A DNA stretch of 64,000 nt from NCBI RefSeq assembly GCF_001425265.1, contig NZ_LMEC01000021.1, positions 124,001 to 188,000 on the forward strand, in the 5' to 3' direction. A program made the translations under genes and the position numbers. The stretch comes from Massilia sp. Root418. Lineage in GTDB: Bacteria; Pseudomonadota; Gammaproteobacteria; Burkholderiales; Burkholderiaceae_D. Positions 45,214 through 53,171 of this stretch are shown in pieces; position 1 is the stretch's first letter, and every line of letters begins with the position of its first letter. The notes beneath the pieces are model-generated. The model searched no databases, was not told where the DNA came from, and saw only the letters and a list, made by a program, of their open reading frames with translations.

Positions 45214-46824
45214 ATGAGCACGACTATCGATCACGCACACGATCACGCGCACGGCCACGACCACGGTCATGACCACGCCCACGATCACCCAAGCGGCTAT
45301 CAGCGCTGGCTGTTCGCCACCAACCACAAGGATATCGGCACGCTGTACCTGTGGTTCTCCTTCATCATGCTGCTGTCCGGCGGCGTGCTGGCGCTGATGA
45401 TACGCACCGAGCTGTTCCAGCCCGGCCTGCAGTTCTTCCAGCCCGAGTTCTTCAACCAGCTCACCACCATGCACGGCCTGGTGATGGTGTTCGGCGCCAT
45501 CATGCCGGCCTTCGTCGGCTTCGCCAACTGGATGATTCCGCTGCAGATCGGCGCCTCCGACATGGCCTTTGCGCGCATGAACAACTTCTCGTTCTGGCTG
45601 CTGCCGCCTGCCGCGCTGCTGCTGGCCGGCTCGTTCTTCGTGCCGGGCGGCGCCACCGCCGCCGGCTGGACGCTGTACGCACCGCTGTCGACCCAGATGG
45701 GCCCCGGCATGGACATGGGCATCTTCGCCATGCACATCATGGGCGCGTCCTCGATCATGGGTTCGATCAACATCATCGTCACCATCCTGAACATGCGCGC
45801 GCCCGGCATGACCCTGATGAAGATGCCGATGTTCTGCTGGACCTGGCTGATCACCGCCTACCTGCTGATCGCCGTGATGCCGGTGCTGGCAGGCGCCATC
45901 ACCATGACCCTGACCGACCGCCACTTCGGGACCTCGTTCTTCAACGCCGCCGGCGGCGGCGACCCGGTCATGTACCAGCACATCTTCTGGTTCTTCGGCC
46001 ACCCCGAGGTGTACATCATGATCCTGCCGGCCTTCGGCATCGTCTCGCAGATCATCCCGGCCTTCGCCCGCAAGACCCTGTTCGGCTACCACTCGATGGT
46101 GTACGCCACCGCGTCCATCGCCATCCTGTCCTTCATCGTCTGGGCGCACCACATGTTCACCACCGGCATGCCGGTGACCTCGCAGCTGTTCTTCATGTAC
46201 GCCACCATGCTGATCGCGGTGCCGACCGGCGTGAAAGTGTTCAACTGGATCGCCACCATGTGGAAGGGCTCGATGACCTTTGAAACCCCGATGCTGTTCG
46301 CCGTGGGCTTCATCTTCGTGTTCACCATCGGCGGCTTCACCGGCCTGATCCTGGCCGTGACCCCGATCGACATCCAGCTGCAGGACACCTACTACGTGGT
46401 GGCGCACTTCCACTACGTGCTGGTGGCAGGTTCGCTGTTCGCGCTGTTCGCCGGCTTCTACTACTGGGCCCCGAAGTGGACCGGCCATATGTACAACGAA
46501 ACCATGGGCAAGACCCACTTCTGGCTGTCGCTGGTGACCTTCAACGTCACCTTCTTCCCGATGCACTTCCTGGGCCTGGCCGGCATGCCGCGCCGCTACG
46601 CCGACTACGCGGCGCAGTTCACGGACTTCAATGCGATTGCCTCGATCGGTGCCTTCGGCTTCGGCCTGAGCCAGGTGTTCTTCCTGTTCTTCGTGGTGCT
46701 GCCGACCATCCGCGGCGGCAAGCCTGCGGCCGACAAGCCATGGGAAGGCGCGGAAGGCCTGGAGTGGACCGTGCCGTCGCCGGCGCCGTTCCACACCTTT
46801 GAAACGCCACCGCAAGTGAAGTAA
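45214..46824 (+). CDS. coxA: Cytochrome c oxidase subunit I
   Basis: A 536-residue, twelve-helix catalytic subunit with heme a, heme a3 and CuB that reduces O2 to water and pumps protons. Motifs include MHGLVMVFGAIMPAF, the CuB/His-Tyr segment WFFGHPEVYIMILPAFGI, HHMFTTG, and HFHYVLVAGSLFAL. The N-terminal tail holds 11 His in the first 28 residues, alternating with Asp and Ala (for example DHAHGHDHGHDHAHDH). ATG 45214 is 9 bp after TAGGAG; a TTG three codons earlier is less likely. It is the central gene of the oxidase operon. Confidence 0.97.
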   Translation: MSTTIDHAHDHAHGHDHGHDHAHDHPSGYQRWLFATNHKDIGTLYLWFSFIMLLSGGVLALMIRTELFQPGLQFFQPEFFNQLTTMHGLVMVFGAIMPAFVGFANWMIPLQIGASDMAFARMNNFSFWLLPPAALLLAGSFFVPGGATAAGWTLYAPLSTQMGPGMDMGIFAMHIMGASSIMGSINIIVTILNMRAPGMTLMKMPMFCWTWLITAYLLIAVMPVLAGAITMTLTDRHFGTSFFNAAGGGDPVMYQHIFWFFGHPEVYIMILPAFGIVSQIIPAFARKTLFGYHSMVYATASIAILSFIVWAHHMFTTGMPVTSQLFFMYATMLIAVPTGVKVFNWIATMWKGSMTFETPMLFAVGFIFVFTIGGFTGLILAVTPIDIQLQDTYYVVAHFHYVLVAGSLFALFAGFYYWAPKWTGHMYNETMGKTHFWLSLVTFNVTFFPMHFLGLAGMPRRYADYAAQFTDFNAIASIGAFGFGLSQVFFLFFVVLPTIRGGKPAADKPWEGAEGLEWTVPSPAPFHTFETPPQVK

Positions 46825-46826
46825 TC

Positions 46827-46934
46827 ATGGCCACCCCGAAAAAGCAGGGCAATCTGCGGCTGGCGCTGATCCTGGGGGCGATCGCCCTGGTGTTCTTCCT
46901 GTCCGTGTTCGTCAAGCGCGGCTGGCTGGGCTGA
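46827..46934 (+). CDS. Cytochrome oxidase small assembly protein
   Basis: A 35-residue protein: a short basic N-terminus (MATPKKQGNLRL), one membrane helix (ALILGAIALVFFLSVFV) and KRGWLG. It lies 2 bp after coxA and 1 bp before ctaG. In Burkholderiales an open frame of this size and sequence type in this position is annotated as a cytochrome oxidase small assembly protein. The position, the ATG and the protein pattern make it a real gene despite its length; its function is not shown. Confidence 0.75.
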   Translation: MATPKKQGNLRLALILGAIALVFFLSVFVKRGWLG

Positions 46935-46935
46935 G

Positions 46936-47493
46936 ATGAGCATGGGCAGCGTCAAGGCCGAGAATCTGCGCATGCTGCGCAAGCTGATCATCATCGCGGT
47001 GATGATGTTCGGCTTCGGCTACCTGCTAATCCCGGTGTACAAGCATATTTGCGAAGTACTCGGGATTAACGTGATCACGCAGAAGGACGGCACGGCCGCG
47101 CTGGACCCGAAGAATACCCAGGTCGACAGCAGCCGGCTGGTGACGGTGGAACTGGACAGCAATGCGCACGGCCCGTGGCGTTTCCGCGCCACCCAGCGCA
47201 GCATCCAGGTCCACCCGGGCGAGCTGGCCACGGTGGTGTACGAGGTGGTGAACACCCAGCCGCGCACGGTGAACGCGCAAGCGATCCCGAGCTACGCGCC
47301 GAACAGCGCCACGCCGTACTTCAAGAAAGTGGAATGCTTCTGCTTCCAGCAGCAGACCATGAAGGCCAACGAGGCGCGGCAGATGCCGGTGGTGTTCTTC
47401 ATCGATCCGGCGCTGCCGAAGGATGTGAAGACCATTACGCTGTCGTACACCTTCTTCGAGATCGCGGGATTGGACAAGACTGCCTCAAACTAA
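46936..47493 (+). CDS. ctaG: Cytochrome c oxidase assembly protein CtaG (Cox11)
   Basis: A 185-residue copper chaperone with one N-terminal helix (LIIIAVMMFGFGYLLIPVY) and a periplasmic beta-sandwich domain. It has the copper-binding Cys pair in VECFCFQQQT and the family core SYAPNSATPYFKK, LSYTFFEI and YKHICEVLGI. It delivers copper to CuB of subunit I. The ATG lies 1 bp after the small protein's stop (TGAGATG). Confidence 0.95.
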   Translation: MSMGSVKAENLRMLRKLIIIAVMMFGFGYLLIPVYKHICEVLGINVITQKDGTAALDPKNTQVDSSRLVTVELDSNAHGPWRFRATQRSIQVHPGELATVVYEVVNTQPRTVNAQAIPSYAPNSATPYFKKVECFCFQQQTMKANEARQMPVVFFIDPALPKDVKTITLSYTFFEIAGLDKTASN

Positions 47494-47503
47494 GGGGGGC
47501 GAG

Positions 47504-47707
47504 ATGGAAGAGAAGAAGCAAACAGCTTCTTTCATGTATTCGATGAAAGCGGTGATCTGGTCGTTTTTCGGCCTGCGCAGGAAGAAGGATTTTGACCAGG
47601 ACGGGGCCAGGCTGAATCCCTTCCACGTCATCATCGCTGCCCTGATAGGCGTGGCGCTGTTCATCGGCTTGCTGATAACAATAGTGAAGTTCGTAGTTTC
47701 ACAGTAA
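47504..47707 (+). CDS. DUF2970 small membrane protein
   Basis: A 67-residue protein with a basic, amphipathic start (MYSMKAVIWSFFGLRRKKD) and one C-terminal membrane helix (VIIAALIGVALFIGLLITIV). It is the standard DUF2970 member of Burkholderiales cox operons, positioned between ctaG and coxC. Function unknown; an assembly or small structural role is likely from context alone. Confidence 0.85.
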   Translation: MEEKKQTASFMYSMKAVIWSFFGLRRKKDFDQDGARLNPFHVIIAALIGVALFIGLLITIVKFVVSQ

Positions 47708-47722
47708 TTTTAGGAGATGAAG

Positions 47723-48577
47723 ATGAGTTCACATAACGCGGCACCGTACTATTTCGTGCCTGGTCCGTCCCGCTGGCCCATGCTGGCCGGCATTTCGCTG
47801 CTTATCACCATGATAGGCGCGTCGGCCTGGGTCAACGACGCCTCCTGGGGTTCCACCGTCAACATCATCGGCATCCTGGCCACGCTGACGGTGCTGTACT
47901 TCTGGTTTGGCGACGCCATCAAGGAATCCGAGGGCGGCTTGTACAGCAAGCGCATCGACCATTCGTACCGCTGGTCCATGGGCTGGTTCATCTTCTCCGA
48001 GGTGATGTTCTTCGGCGCCTTCTTCGGCGCGCTGTTCTACGCCCGCACCATCACGCTGCCATGGCTGGGTGACCTGGACCATAAATTCATCTGGCCGGAT
48101 TTCGCTGCGCAGTGGGGCAACACCCCCGCCGGCGTGGTGGAATCGTTCACCGCCATGGGCCCGTTCCCCATCCCGACCATCAACACCGCGCTGCTGCTGC
48201 TGTCCGGCCTGACCCTGACCATCGCCCACCACGCGCTGATCGCGGGCAAGCGCAGCAAGACCGTCGGCTGGCTGGCCGCCACCGTGGCGCTGGGCGCTGT
48301 CTTCATGTGCTTCCAGGTGTACGAATACATGCACGCGTACAGCGAGCTGAACCTGAAGCTGACCTCGGGCATCTACGGTTCCACCTTCTTCATGCTGACC
48401 GGTTTCCACGGCTTCCACGTGACCATGGGCGCCATCATGCTGGCGGTGGTGATGGTGCGCGTCATGAAGGGCCACTTCACGCCCGAGCACCACTTCGGCT
48501 TCGAAGGCGCGGCCTGGTACTGGCACTTTGTGGACGTGGTCTGGCTCGGCCTGTACGTGGTGGTGTACTGGCTGTAA
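47723..48577 (+). CDS. coxC: Cytochrome c oxidase subunit III
   Basis: A 284-residue protein of seven membrane helices. The family signature YSWSMGWFIFSEVMFFGAFF (here YRWSMGWFIFSEVMFF) and GFHGFHVTMGAIMLAV, FEGAAWYWHFVDVVWL are present, with the conserved Glu in FSEVMFFGAF. I chose ATG 47723, six bases after TAGGAG; an ATG at 47717 overlaps the ribosome-binding site. Subunit III stabilises subunit I. A strong terminator lies 50 bp downstream and ends the first half of the operon. Confidence 0.95.
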   Translation: MSSHNAAPYYFVPGPSRWPMLAGISLLITMIGASAWVNDASWGSTVNIIGILATLTVLYFWFGDAIKESEGGLYSKRIDHSYRWSMGWFIFSEVMFFGAFFGALFYARTITLPWLGDLDHKFIWPDFAAQWGNTPAGVVESFTAMGPFPIPTINTALLLLSGLTLTIAHHALIAGKRSKTVGWLAATVALGAVFMCFQVYEYMHAYSELNLKLTSGIYGSTFFMLTGFHGFHVTMGAIMLAVVMVRVMKGHFTPEHHFGFEGAAWYWHFVDVVWLGLYVVVYWL

Positions 48578-48626
48578 GCGCTATAATCTGCGGCGGACGG
48601 GGCTTCGGCCTCCTGCCGCCGCAATG

Positions 48627-48666
48627 AAAAAAGCCGTGCGCAGGTGAACCCGCGCACGGCTTTTTT
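48627..48666. terminator. Strong bidirectional rho-independent terminator after coxC
   Basis: AAGCCGTGCGC (48631) pairs perfectly with GCGCACGGCTT (48652) over 11 bp, with A residues before and six T residues after, so it can stop transcription from both sides. It separates coxC from the REP hairpin and the oppositely oriented DUF2909 gene. Confidence 0.9.
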
Positions 48667-48703
48667 CTTGGCGCCGGATCGCCCGACGGAATACCGGCGC
48701 ACC

Positions 48704-48739
48704 GTAGGGCGGGTTAGCGCGGAACGCGCGTAACCCGCC
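48704..48739 (+). repeat. REP hairpin, copy 7
   Basis: GTAG head, GGCGGGTTA and TAACCCGCC feet, bulged C, and inner stem GCGCG/CGCGC around TTC on the minus strand. It ends 4 bp before the stop of the DUF2909 gene. Confidence 0.9.
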
Positions 48740-48743
48740 GCTG

Positions 48744-48947
48744 CTAGCGGATCCCGGTCGGCTGGATATACCCCAGCTTGTGCGCCACCAGGATGGCGAT
48801 GAACAGCGCGATCGAGAAGCCCACGCGCATGGCCAGCGAACGCACCATGCGCTGGTCGTTCTTGCCCTTTTGGCGCATCATGTAATACAGGGCCGAACCC
48901 AGGCTGGCGAGGATCAGGATGAAGGCAATGGCAACGAGGATTTTCAT
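48744..48947 (-). CDS. DUF2909 (twin transmembrane) protein
   Basis: A 67-residue protein with two membrane helices (MKILVAIAFILILASLGSAL, then RVGFSIALFIAILVAHKLGY) joined by a short charged loop with YYMMRQKGKNDQRMVRS. This is the twin-transmembrane DUF2909 family found next to surf1 in Burkholderiales and gammaproteobacteria. It runs opposite to the oxidase genes, in the gap between coxC and surf1, so the oxidase block needs its own promoter on the surf1 side. Function unknown. Confidence 0.85.
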   Translation of the reverse strand: MKILVAIAFILILASLGSALYYMMRQKGKNDQRMVRSLAMRVGFSIALFIAILVAHKLGYIQPTGIR

Positions 48948-49001
48948 GGAATTGGCAGCACCGCAGGTCGGGGCGCAGGTCGGTAATAAGGCACCATTGT
49001 A

Positions 49002-49730
49002 ATGGCCTTCCGCTTCAAATGGATTCCCTTCGCCGCCACCGTGCTGGTGGTGGCGCTGGGCGTATCGCTGGGCCGCTGGCAGGACCGCCGCGCCGCCGGG
49101 AAGAGCGCGGCCGAGGCGCGCCTGCAGGCCGGCCAGGCCGGCGCGCCGCTGGTGCTGGGCGCAGCCGCGCTGCCGGCCGCCGAGGCCGCGCAGATCGAGT
49201 ATCGCCGCGTGCGCGTCACCGGCGAGTTCGTGGCGAACTGGCCGCTCTACCTGGACAACCGCCCGTCCCCGAAAGGCGTGGGCTTCTACCTGCTGATGCC
49301 GTTCCGCATTGCCGGATCCGACCAGCACGTGCTGGTGGCGCGCGGCTGGCTGCCGCGCAATATGGCGGTGCGCGAGCAGCTGCCGCCCTACGGCACGCCG
49401 GCCGGCACCGTCACGCTGGAAGGCGTGGCGCGCCTGCACCCGGGCCACGTGATGCAGCTGGGGACCGCGCCCGCGCTCGCGCCGGGCGCCATCGTGCAGA
49501 ACGCCACGGCGGCCGAGGTGGCCGCCGCCAGCGGCTTGCGCATGCAGCCCTTCATCATCGAACAAAGCGCGCCCGCCAATGCGCAGGACAGCGGCCTGTC
49601 GCGCGACTGGCCGGCCCCGGCATCGGGCGTGGACAAGCACCGCGGCTATGCCTTCCAGTGGTATGCACTGGCGGCCATGGCCGCTCTCTTTTTCGTCGTA
49701 ACAGGATTCAGACGTGGAAAACAAAACTGA
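49002..49730 (+). CDS. SURF1 family cytochrome oxidase assembly protein
   Basis: A 242-residue protein with an N-terminal helix (WIPFAATVLVVALGVSLGRW) and a C-terminal helix (FQWYALAAMAALFFVVTGF), with a periplasmic domain between them. Family marks are the GRWQDRRAAGK start, YRRVRVTGEFV, WPLYLDNRPSPKGVGFYLL and VDKHRGYAFQWYALAA. SURF1 (Shy1) helps insert heme a into subunit I. The last 17 bp overlap the start of the next gene. It is the first gene of the second half of the cox block. Confidence 0.92.
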   Translation: MAFRFKWIPFAATVLVVALGVSLGRWQDRRAAGKSAAEARLQAGQAGAPLVLGAAALPAAEAAQIEYRRVRVTGEFVANWPLYLDNRPSPKGVGFYLLMPFRIAGSDQHVLVARGWLPRNMAVREQLPPYGTPAGTVTLEGVARLHPGHVMQLGTAPALAPGAIVQNATAAEVAAASGLRMQPFIIEQSAPANAQDSGLSRDWPAPASGVDKHRGYAFQWYALAAMAALFFVVTGFRRGKQN

Positions 49731-50310
49731 ACAATCGCGCGCCCGCGGCCGCTGGAAGCTGATGGCCGTGCTGGCCGTGTGCGCGGCGCCGCTGATCGCC
49801 TCCTACATCACCTATTATTTCATCAAGCCGGAAGGGCGCACCAACTACGGCGCCCTGATCGACCCGCGCCAGTACCCGATTCCCGCCATGGCCAGCGCCA
49901 CGCTGGACGGCAAGCCAGCCGGGCTGGACGCCTACAAGGGCAAGTGGATCATGCTCAAGGTGGGCGGCTCGGACTGCCAGCAGGCTTGCCAGGACCAGCT
50001 GTTCGCCATGCGCCAGCTGCGCACCATGCAGGGCAAGGAGATGGAACGCATCGAGCGGGTCTGGCTGATCACCGACCAGGAGCCGCTGGAGACCGTGCTG
50101 CTGCGCGTGAACGACGGCACCCGCATGCTGCGCGCCCCGGCCGCAACGGTGGCCAAGTGGCTGCCGGTGGAGCCGGGCGGCCAGGCTTCCGACCATATCT
50201 ACCTGATCGACCCGCTGGGCAACCTGATGATGCGCTTCCCGAAGGATCCGGATCCGGCCAAGGTGAAGAAGGATATCGCCAAGGTGCTCAAGGCCTCGGC
50301 CATCGGTTGA
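49714..50310 (+). CDS. SCO-like thioredoxin-fold membrane protein of the cox operon
   Basis: A 198-residue protein with one N-terminal helix (LMAVLAVCAAPLIASYITYY) and a periplasmic thioredoxin-like domain. It keeps the SCO copper-site pattern: Cys88-x3-Cys92 in SDCQQACQD, and His161 in ASDHIYLIDPLG. The spacing from Cys to His is shorter than in the true SCO protein at 52549, and the CPDVCP core is replaced. It therefore looks like a divergent SCO1 or a redox partner. A GTG start at 49714, inside the end of surf1, has AGGA seven bases before it. In databases it is often named only as a transmembrane protein. Confidence 0.75.
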   Translation: MENKTEQSRARGRWKLMAVLAVCAAPLIASYITYYFIKPEGRTNYGALIDPRQYPIPAMASATLDGKPAGLDAYKGKWIMLKVGGSDCQQACQDQLFAMRQLRTMQGKEMERIERVWLITDQEPLETVLLRVNDGTRMLRAPAATVAKWLPVEPGGQASDHIYLIDPLGNLMMRFPKDPDPAKVKKDIAKVLKASAIG

Positions 50311-50319
50311 GGGGACGCG

Positions 50320-51657
50320 ATGCATCACACCACGCTGGCCCAGATGGCCATCACCGGACTGCTGGTGGCGCTGCTGCCGCTGTCCATGGTCTGGGTATCG
50401 TCGGACGAGAACAAATACCGCAAGCTGGTCTGGATCAGCGTGTTCCTGACCTTCGACCTGATCGTGTTCGGCGCCTTCACGCGCCTGACCGATTCCGGCC
50501 TGGGCTGCCCGGACTGGCCGGGCTGCTACGGCTTGGCCAACCCCTTCCTGGCGCACGCTGAAATTGCCGCCGCCGAGGCCCTGCAGCCGAGCGGCCCGGT
50601 CACCGTGTTCAAGGCCTGGGTGGAAATGATCCACCGCTACCTGGCCATGGGCATCGGAGTGCTGATCGTGGCCATGATGGCGGTGGCGCTGCTGCAGTCG
50701 CGCAAGGCGCGCAAGCTGGCCGCGCAGCCGGTGCAGCAGGGCGCCGCCGCCACGGCCGCCGCCGTGGCCCGCGCCGCCGCCATGCGCTGGGCCTACGCCC
50801 CAGGCCTGCCGGTGGCGCTGTTCTTCTTCGTCTGCCTGCAGGGCGCGTTCGGCGCCTGGACCGTCACGCTCAAGCTGCAGCCGGTGATCGTCACCATGCA
50901 CCTGCTGCTGGGCATGGGCCTGCTGGCCATGCTGGCGTGGTTCGGCTGCCGCCAGGATACCGTGCACGGCGCGCTGCTGGCCGCCGGCGCGGCGCTGCAG
51001 CCGCTATCGCAACCGCCATCGCAGCCGCCATCTCAACCGCCATCGCAGCCGCCATCCGCGCAGCAGGCGTCCCCGCAGCCGCCGCGCCGCGCCTTCGCGC
51101 ACGCGGGGCCGATCGCGCCGCTGCCGGTGCTGCGCACCATCCGCTGGCTCGCGCTGGCGGCCGGCGCGGCGCTGCTGGTGCAGCTGGCCCTGGGCGGGTG
51201 GGTGAGCACTAACTACGCCACCCTGGCGTGCACCGAGTTCCCGACCTGCGGCGGCAAGCTGGTGCCGGAGATGGATTTCGAGCACGGCTTCCACCTGTGG
51301 CGCGAGCTGGGCAAGACCGCTGCCGGCCACTACCTGCCGTTTTCCGCGCTCACCGCCATCCACTGGGTGCACCGCAATTTCGCCTTCGTGGTGCTGCTGC
51401 TGGCCGGCTACGCGGCCTGGCGCGCCTGGAACCTGGCCGGCATGACCCGGCTGGCGCGCGGCATCGCGGCCGTGCTGGCGCTGCAGACGGCCAGCGGCCT
51501 GGCCACCATTTACCTTAGTTTTCCGCTGGCGATCGCGGTGCTGCATAACGCCGGCGCAGCGCTGCTGGTGCTTTTGCTGACCATGTTAAACTATCGGGCT
51601 AAGCACCAACTCGACACGGCCCGGCACGACGCTGCGCCAGCCAGACACCGCCAATGA
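50320..51657 (+). CDS. ctaA: Heme a synthase (COX15/CtaA)
   Basis: A 445-residue membrane protein with eight helices in two repeats that oxidises heme o to heme a. Heme ligands sit in MIHRYLAMGIGVL, VIVTMHLLLGMGL, HWVHRNFAFVVLL and VLHNAGAALLVLL, and the family start is GAFTRLTDSGLGCPDWPGCYG. It is about 80 residues longer than the usual form: an insertion between helices 4 and 5 contains four Ser-Gln-Pro-Pro units (residues 230-245) from a 12-bp tandem repeat. The stop overlaps the ctaB start by 4 bp (ATGA). Confidence 0.94.
   Translation: MHHTTLAQMAITGLLVALLPLSMVWVSSDENKYRKLVWISVFLTFDLIVFGAFTRLTDSGLGCPDWPGCYGLANPFLAHAEIAAAEALQPSGPVTVFKAWVEMIHRYLAMGIGVLIVAMMAVALLQSRKARKLAAQPVQQGAAATAAAVARAAAMRWAYAPGLPVALFFFVCLQGAFGAWTVTLKLQPVIVTMHLLLGMGLLAMLAWFGCRQDTVHGALLAAGAALQPLSQPPSQPPSQPPSQPPSAQQASPQPPRRAFAHAGPIAPLPVLRTIRWLALAAGAALLVQLALGGWVSTNYATLACTEFPTCGGKLVPEMDFEHGFHLWRELGKTAAGHYLPFSALTAIHWVHRNFAFVVLLLAGYAAWRAWNLAGMTRLARGIAAVLALQTASGLATIYLSFPLAIAVLHNAGAALLVLLLTMLNYRAKHQLDTARHDAAPARHRQ
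51007..51054 (+). repeat. 12-bp tandem repeat in the ctaA loop
   Basis: Four in-frame units encode Ser-Gln-Pro-Pro (TCG CAA/CAG CCG CCA). Two units end in CAA and two in CAG, and the order alternates, so a 24-bp unit has been duplicated. It lies in an extramembrane loop where length changes are tolerated. Confidence 0.85.
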
Positions 51658-52547
51658 CGACCCACTCAGCACTTCATAAACCGACCAACCGCATCGCCCA
51701 GTACTGGGCGCTGACCAAGCCGCGCGTGACGCAGCTGGCGGTGTTCTGCGCCGTGATCGGCATGTTCCTGGCCACCGACGAACTGCCCAGCTGGCGCGTG
51801 GTGGTGGCGGCCACCTTCGGCATCTGGCTGCTGGCCGGCGCCGCCTTCGCGGTGAACTGCCTGGCCGAGCGCGAGATCGACGCGCGCATGGCGCGCACCG
51901 CGCGCCGCCCCATGGCGCAGGGCGAAATCAGCGTCACGCAGACCGCCGTGTTCTCGGCCGTGATCGGCGGCCTGGGCATGTGGATACTGTACGCGCTGGT
52001 CAACCCGCTCACCATGTGGCTGACCTTCGTCACCTTCGTCGGCTATGCCGTCATCTACACCATGATACTCAAGCCGGCCACGCCGCAGAATATCGTCATC
52101 GGCGGCCTGTCCGGCGCCATGCCGCCGGCGCTGGGCTGGGCCGCCGTGGCCAACGACGTGCCGATGCAGGCCTGGCTGCTGGTGATGATCATCTTCATCT
52201 GGACGCCGCCGCACTTCTGGGCGCTGGCCATGTACCGCCGCGACGACTACGCCAAGTCCGGCCTGCCCATGCTGCCCGTCACGCACGGCATGACCTTCAC
52301 CGGCTTCCACGTCTGGCTCTACTCCATCGCGCTGGCCGCCACCACCTTGCTGCCGTTCGCGGTGAAGATGAGTGGCCTGATCTACCTGGTCAGCGCCATC
52401 GCGCTGAATGTGGTGTTCCTGTGGCACAGCTGGCGCGTGCACCGCCACTACACCGACCTGGTGGCGCGCAAGGCGTTCACCTGGTCCATCATCTATCTGT
52501 CCCTGCTGTTCGCCGCGCTGCTGGTGGACCATTACGTGAAGATCTGA
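51654..52547 (+). CDS. ctaB: Protoheme IX farnesyltransferase (heme o synthase)
   Basis: A 297-residue inner-membrane prenyltransferase that adds a farnesyl group to heme b, making heme o for ctaA. It has the UbiA-superfamily Asp-rich region NCLAEREIDARMARTARRP and the second TPPHFWALAMYRRDDYAKSG, with GLPMLPVTHG after it. Nine helices are expected. It is coupled to ctaA by an ATGA overlap, and the SCO gene follows after 1 bp. Also called cyoE. Confidence 0.95.
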   Translation: MTTHSALHKPTNRIAQYWALTKPRVTQLAVFCAVIGMFLATDELPSWRVVVAATFGIWLLAGAAFAVNCLAEREIDARMARTARRPMAQGEISVTQTAVFSAVIGGLGMWILYALVNPLTMWLTFVTFVGYAVIYTMILKPATPQNIVIGGLSGAMPPALGWAAVANDVPMQAWLLVMIIFIWTPPHFWALAMYRRDDYAKSGLPMLPVTHGMTFTGFHVWLYSIALAATTLLPFAVKMSGLIYLVSAIALNVVFLWHSWRVHRHYTDLVARKAFTWSIIYLSLLFAALLVDHYVKI

Positions 52548-52548
52548 C

Positions 52549-53136
52549 ATGAAAAAACTTTTCGCCGTGCTGTGCATCGCGCTGGCCCTGGGCGGCTGCC
52601 AGAAGCAGGCCCCCGGCTCCGGCCTGGCCTTCAAGAACACCGACCTGACGGGCCTGAGCTATGCCCAGGGCTTTGAACTGAACGACCACACCGGCAAGCC
52701 GGTCACGCTGGACACGTACAAGGGCAAGGTGGTGGTGATCTTCTTCGGCTACACCCAGTGCCCGGACGTGTGCCCGACCACCATGGCCGAGATGTCCGGC
52801 GTGATGAAGGAACTCGGCCCGCAGGCCGACCAGGTGCAGGTGCTGTTCATCACCCTGGACCCGGCGCGCGACACCAAGGAACTGCTGTCCCAGTACGCGC
52901 CCACCTTCGATCCGCGCTTCGTCGGCCTGTACGGCACCCCCGAGCAGACCGCCAAGGTGGCCAAGGAGTTCAAGGTCATCTACAACAAGGTTGAAGGCAA
53001 GACGCCGGACAGCTACACCATCGACCACACGGCGGGCAGCTATGTGTTCGACAAGAACGGCAAGATCCGCCTGTTCCTGCGCCACGGCCAGGGCCCGGCC
53101 CCCATCGCGCATGACCTGAAACTCCTGCTTTCCTGA
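52549..53136 (+). CDS. SCO1/SenC copper chaperone lipoprotein
   Basis: A 195-residue periplasmic lipoprotein (lipobox LGGC, Cys17) with a thioredoxin fold. It binds copper through Cys71 and Cys75 in GYTQCPDVCPTTM and His160 in TIDHTAGSYVFD. SCO proteins deliver copper to the CuA site of subunit II and keep its Cys reduced. The start is 1 bp after ctaB. It ends the oxidase block; an AI-2E transporter follows after 35 bp. Confidence 0.94.
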   Translation: MKKLFAVLCIALALGGCQKQAPGSGLAFKNTDLTGLSYAQGFELNDHTGKPVTLDTYKGKVVVIFFGYTQCPDVCPTTMAEMSGVMKELGPQADQVQVLFITLDPARDTKELLSQYAPTFDPRFVGLYGTPEQTAKVAKEFKVIYNKVEGKTPDSYTIDHTAGSYVFDKNGKIRLFLRHGQGPAPIAHDLKLLLS

Positions 53137-53171
53137 TAAGCTAGCCCCCGATACAACAATTCGAGGGCCAG

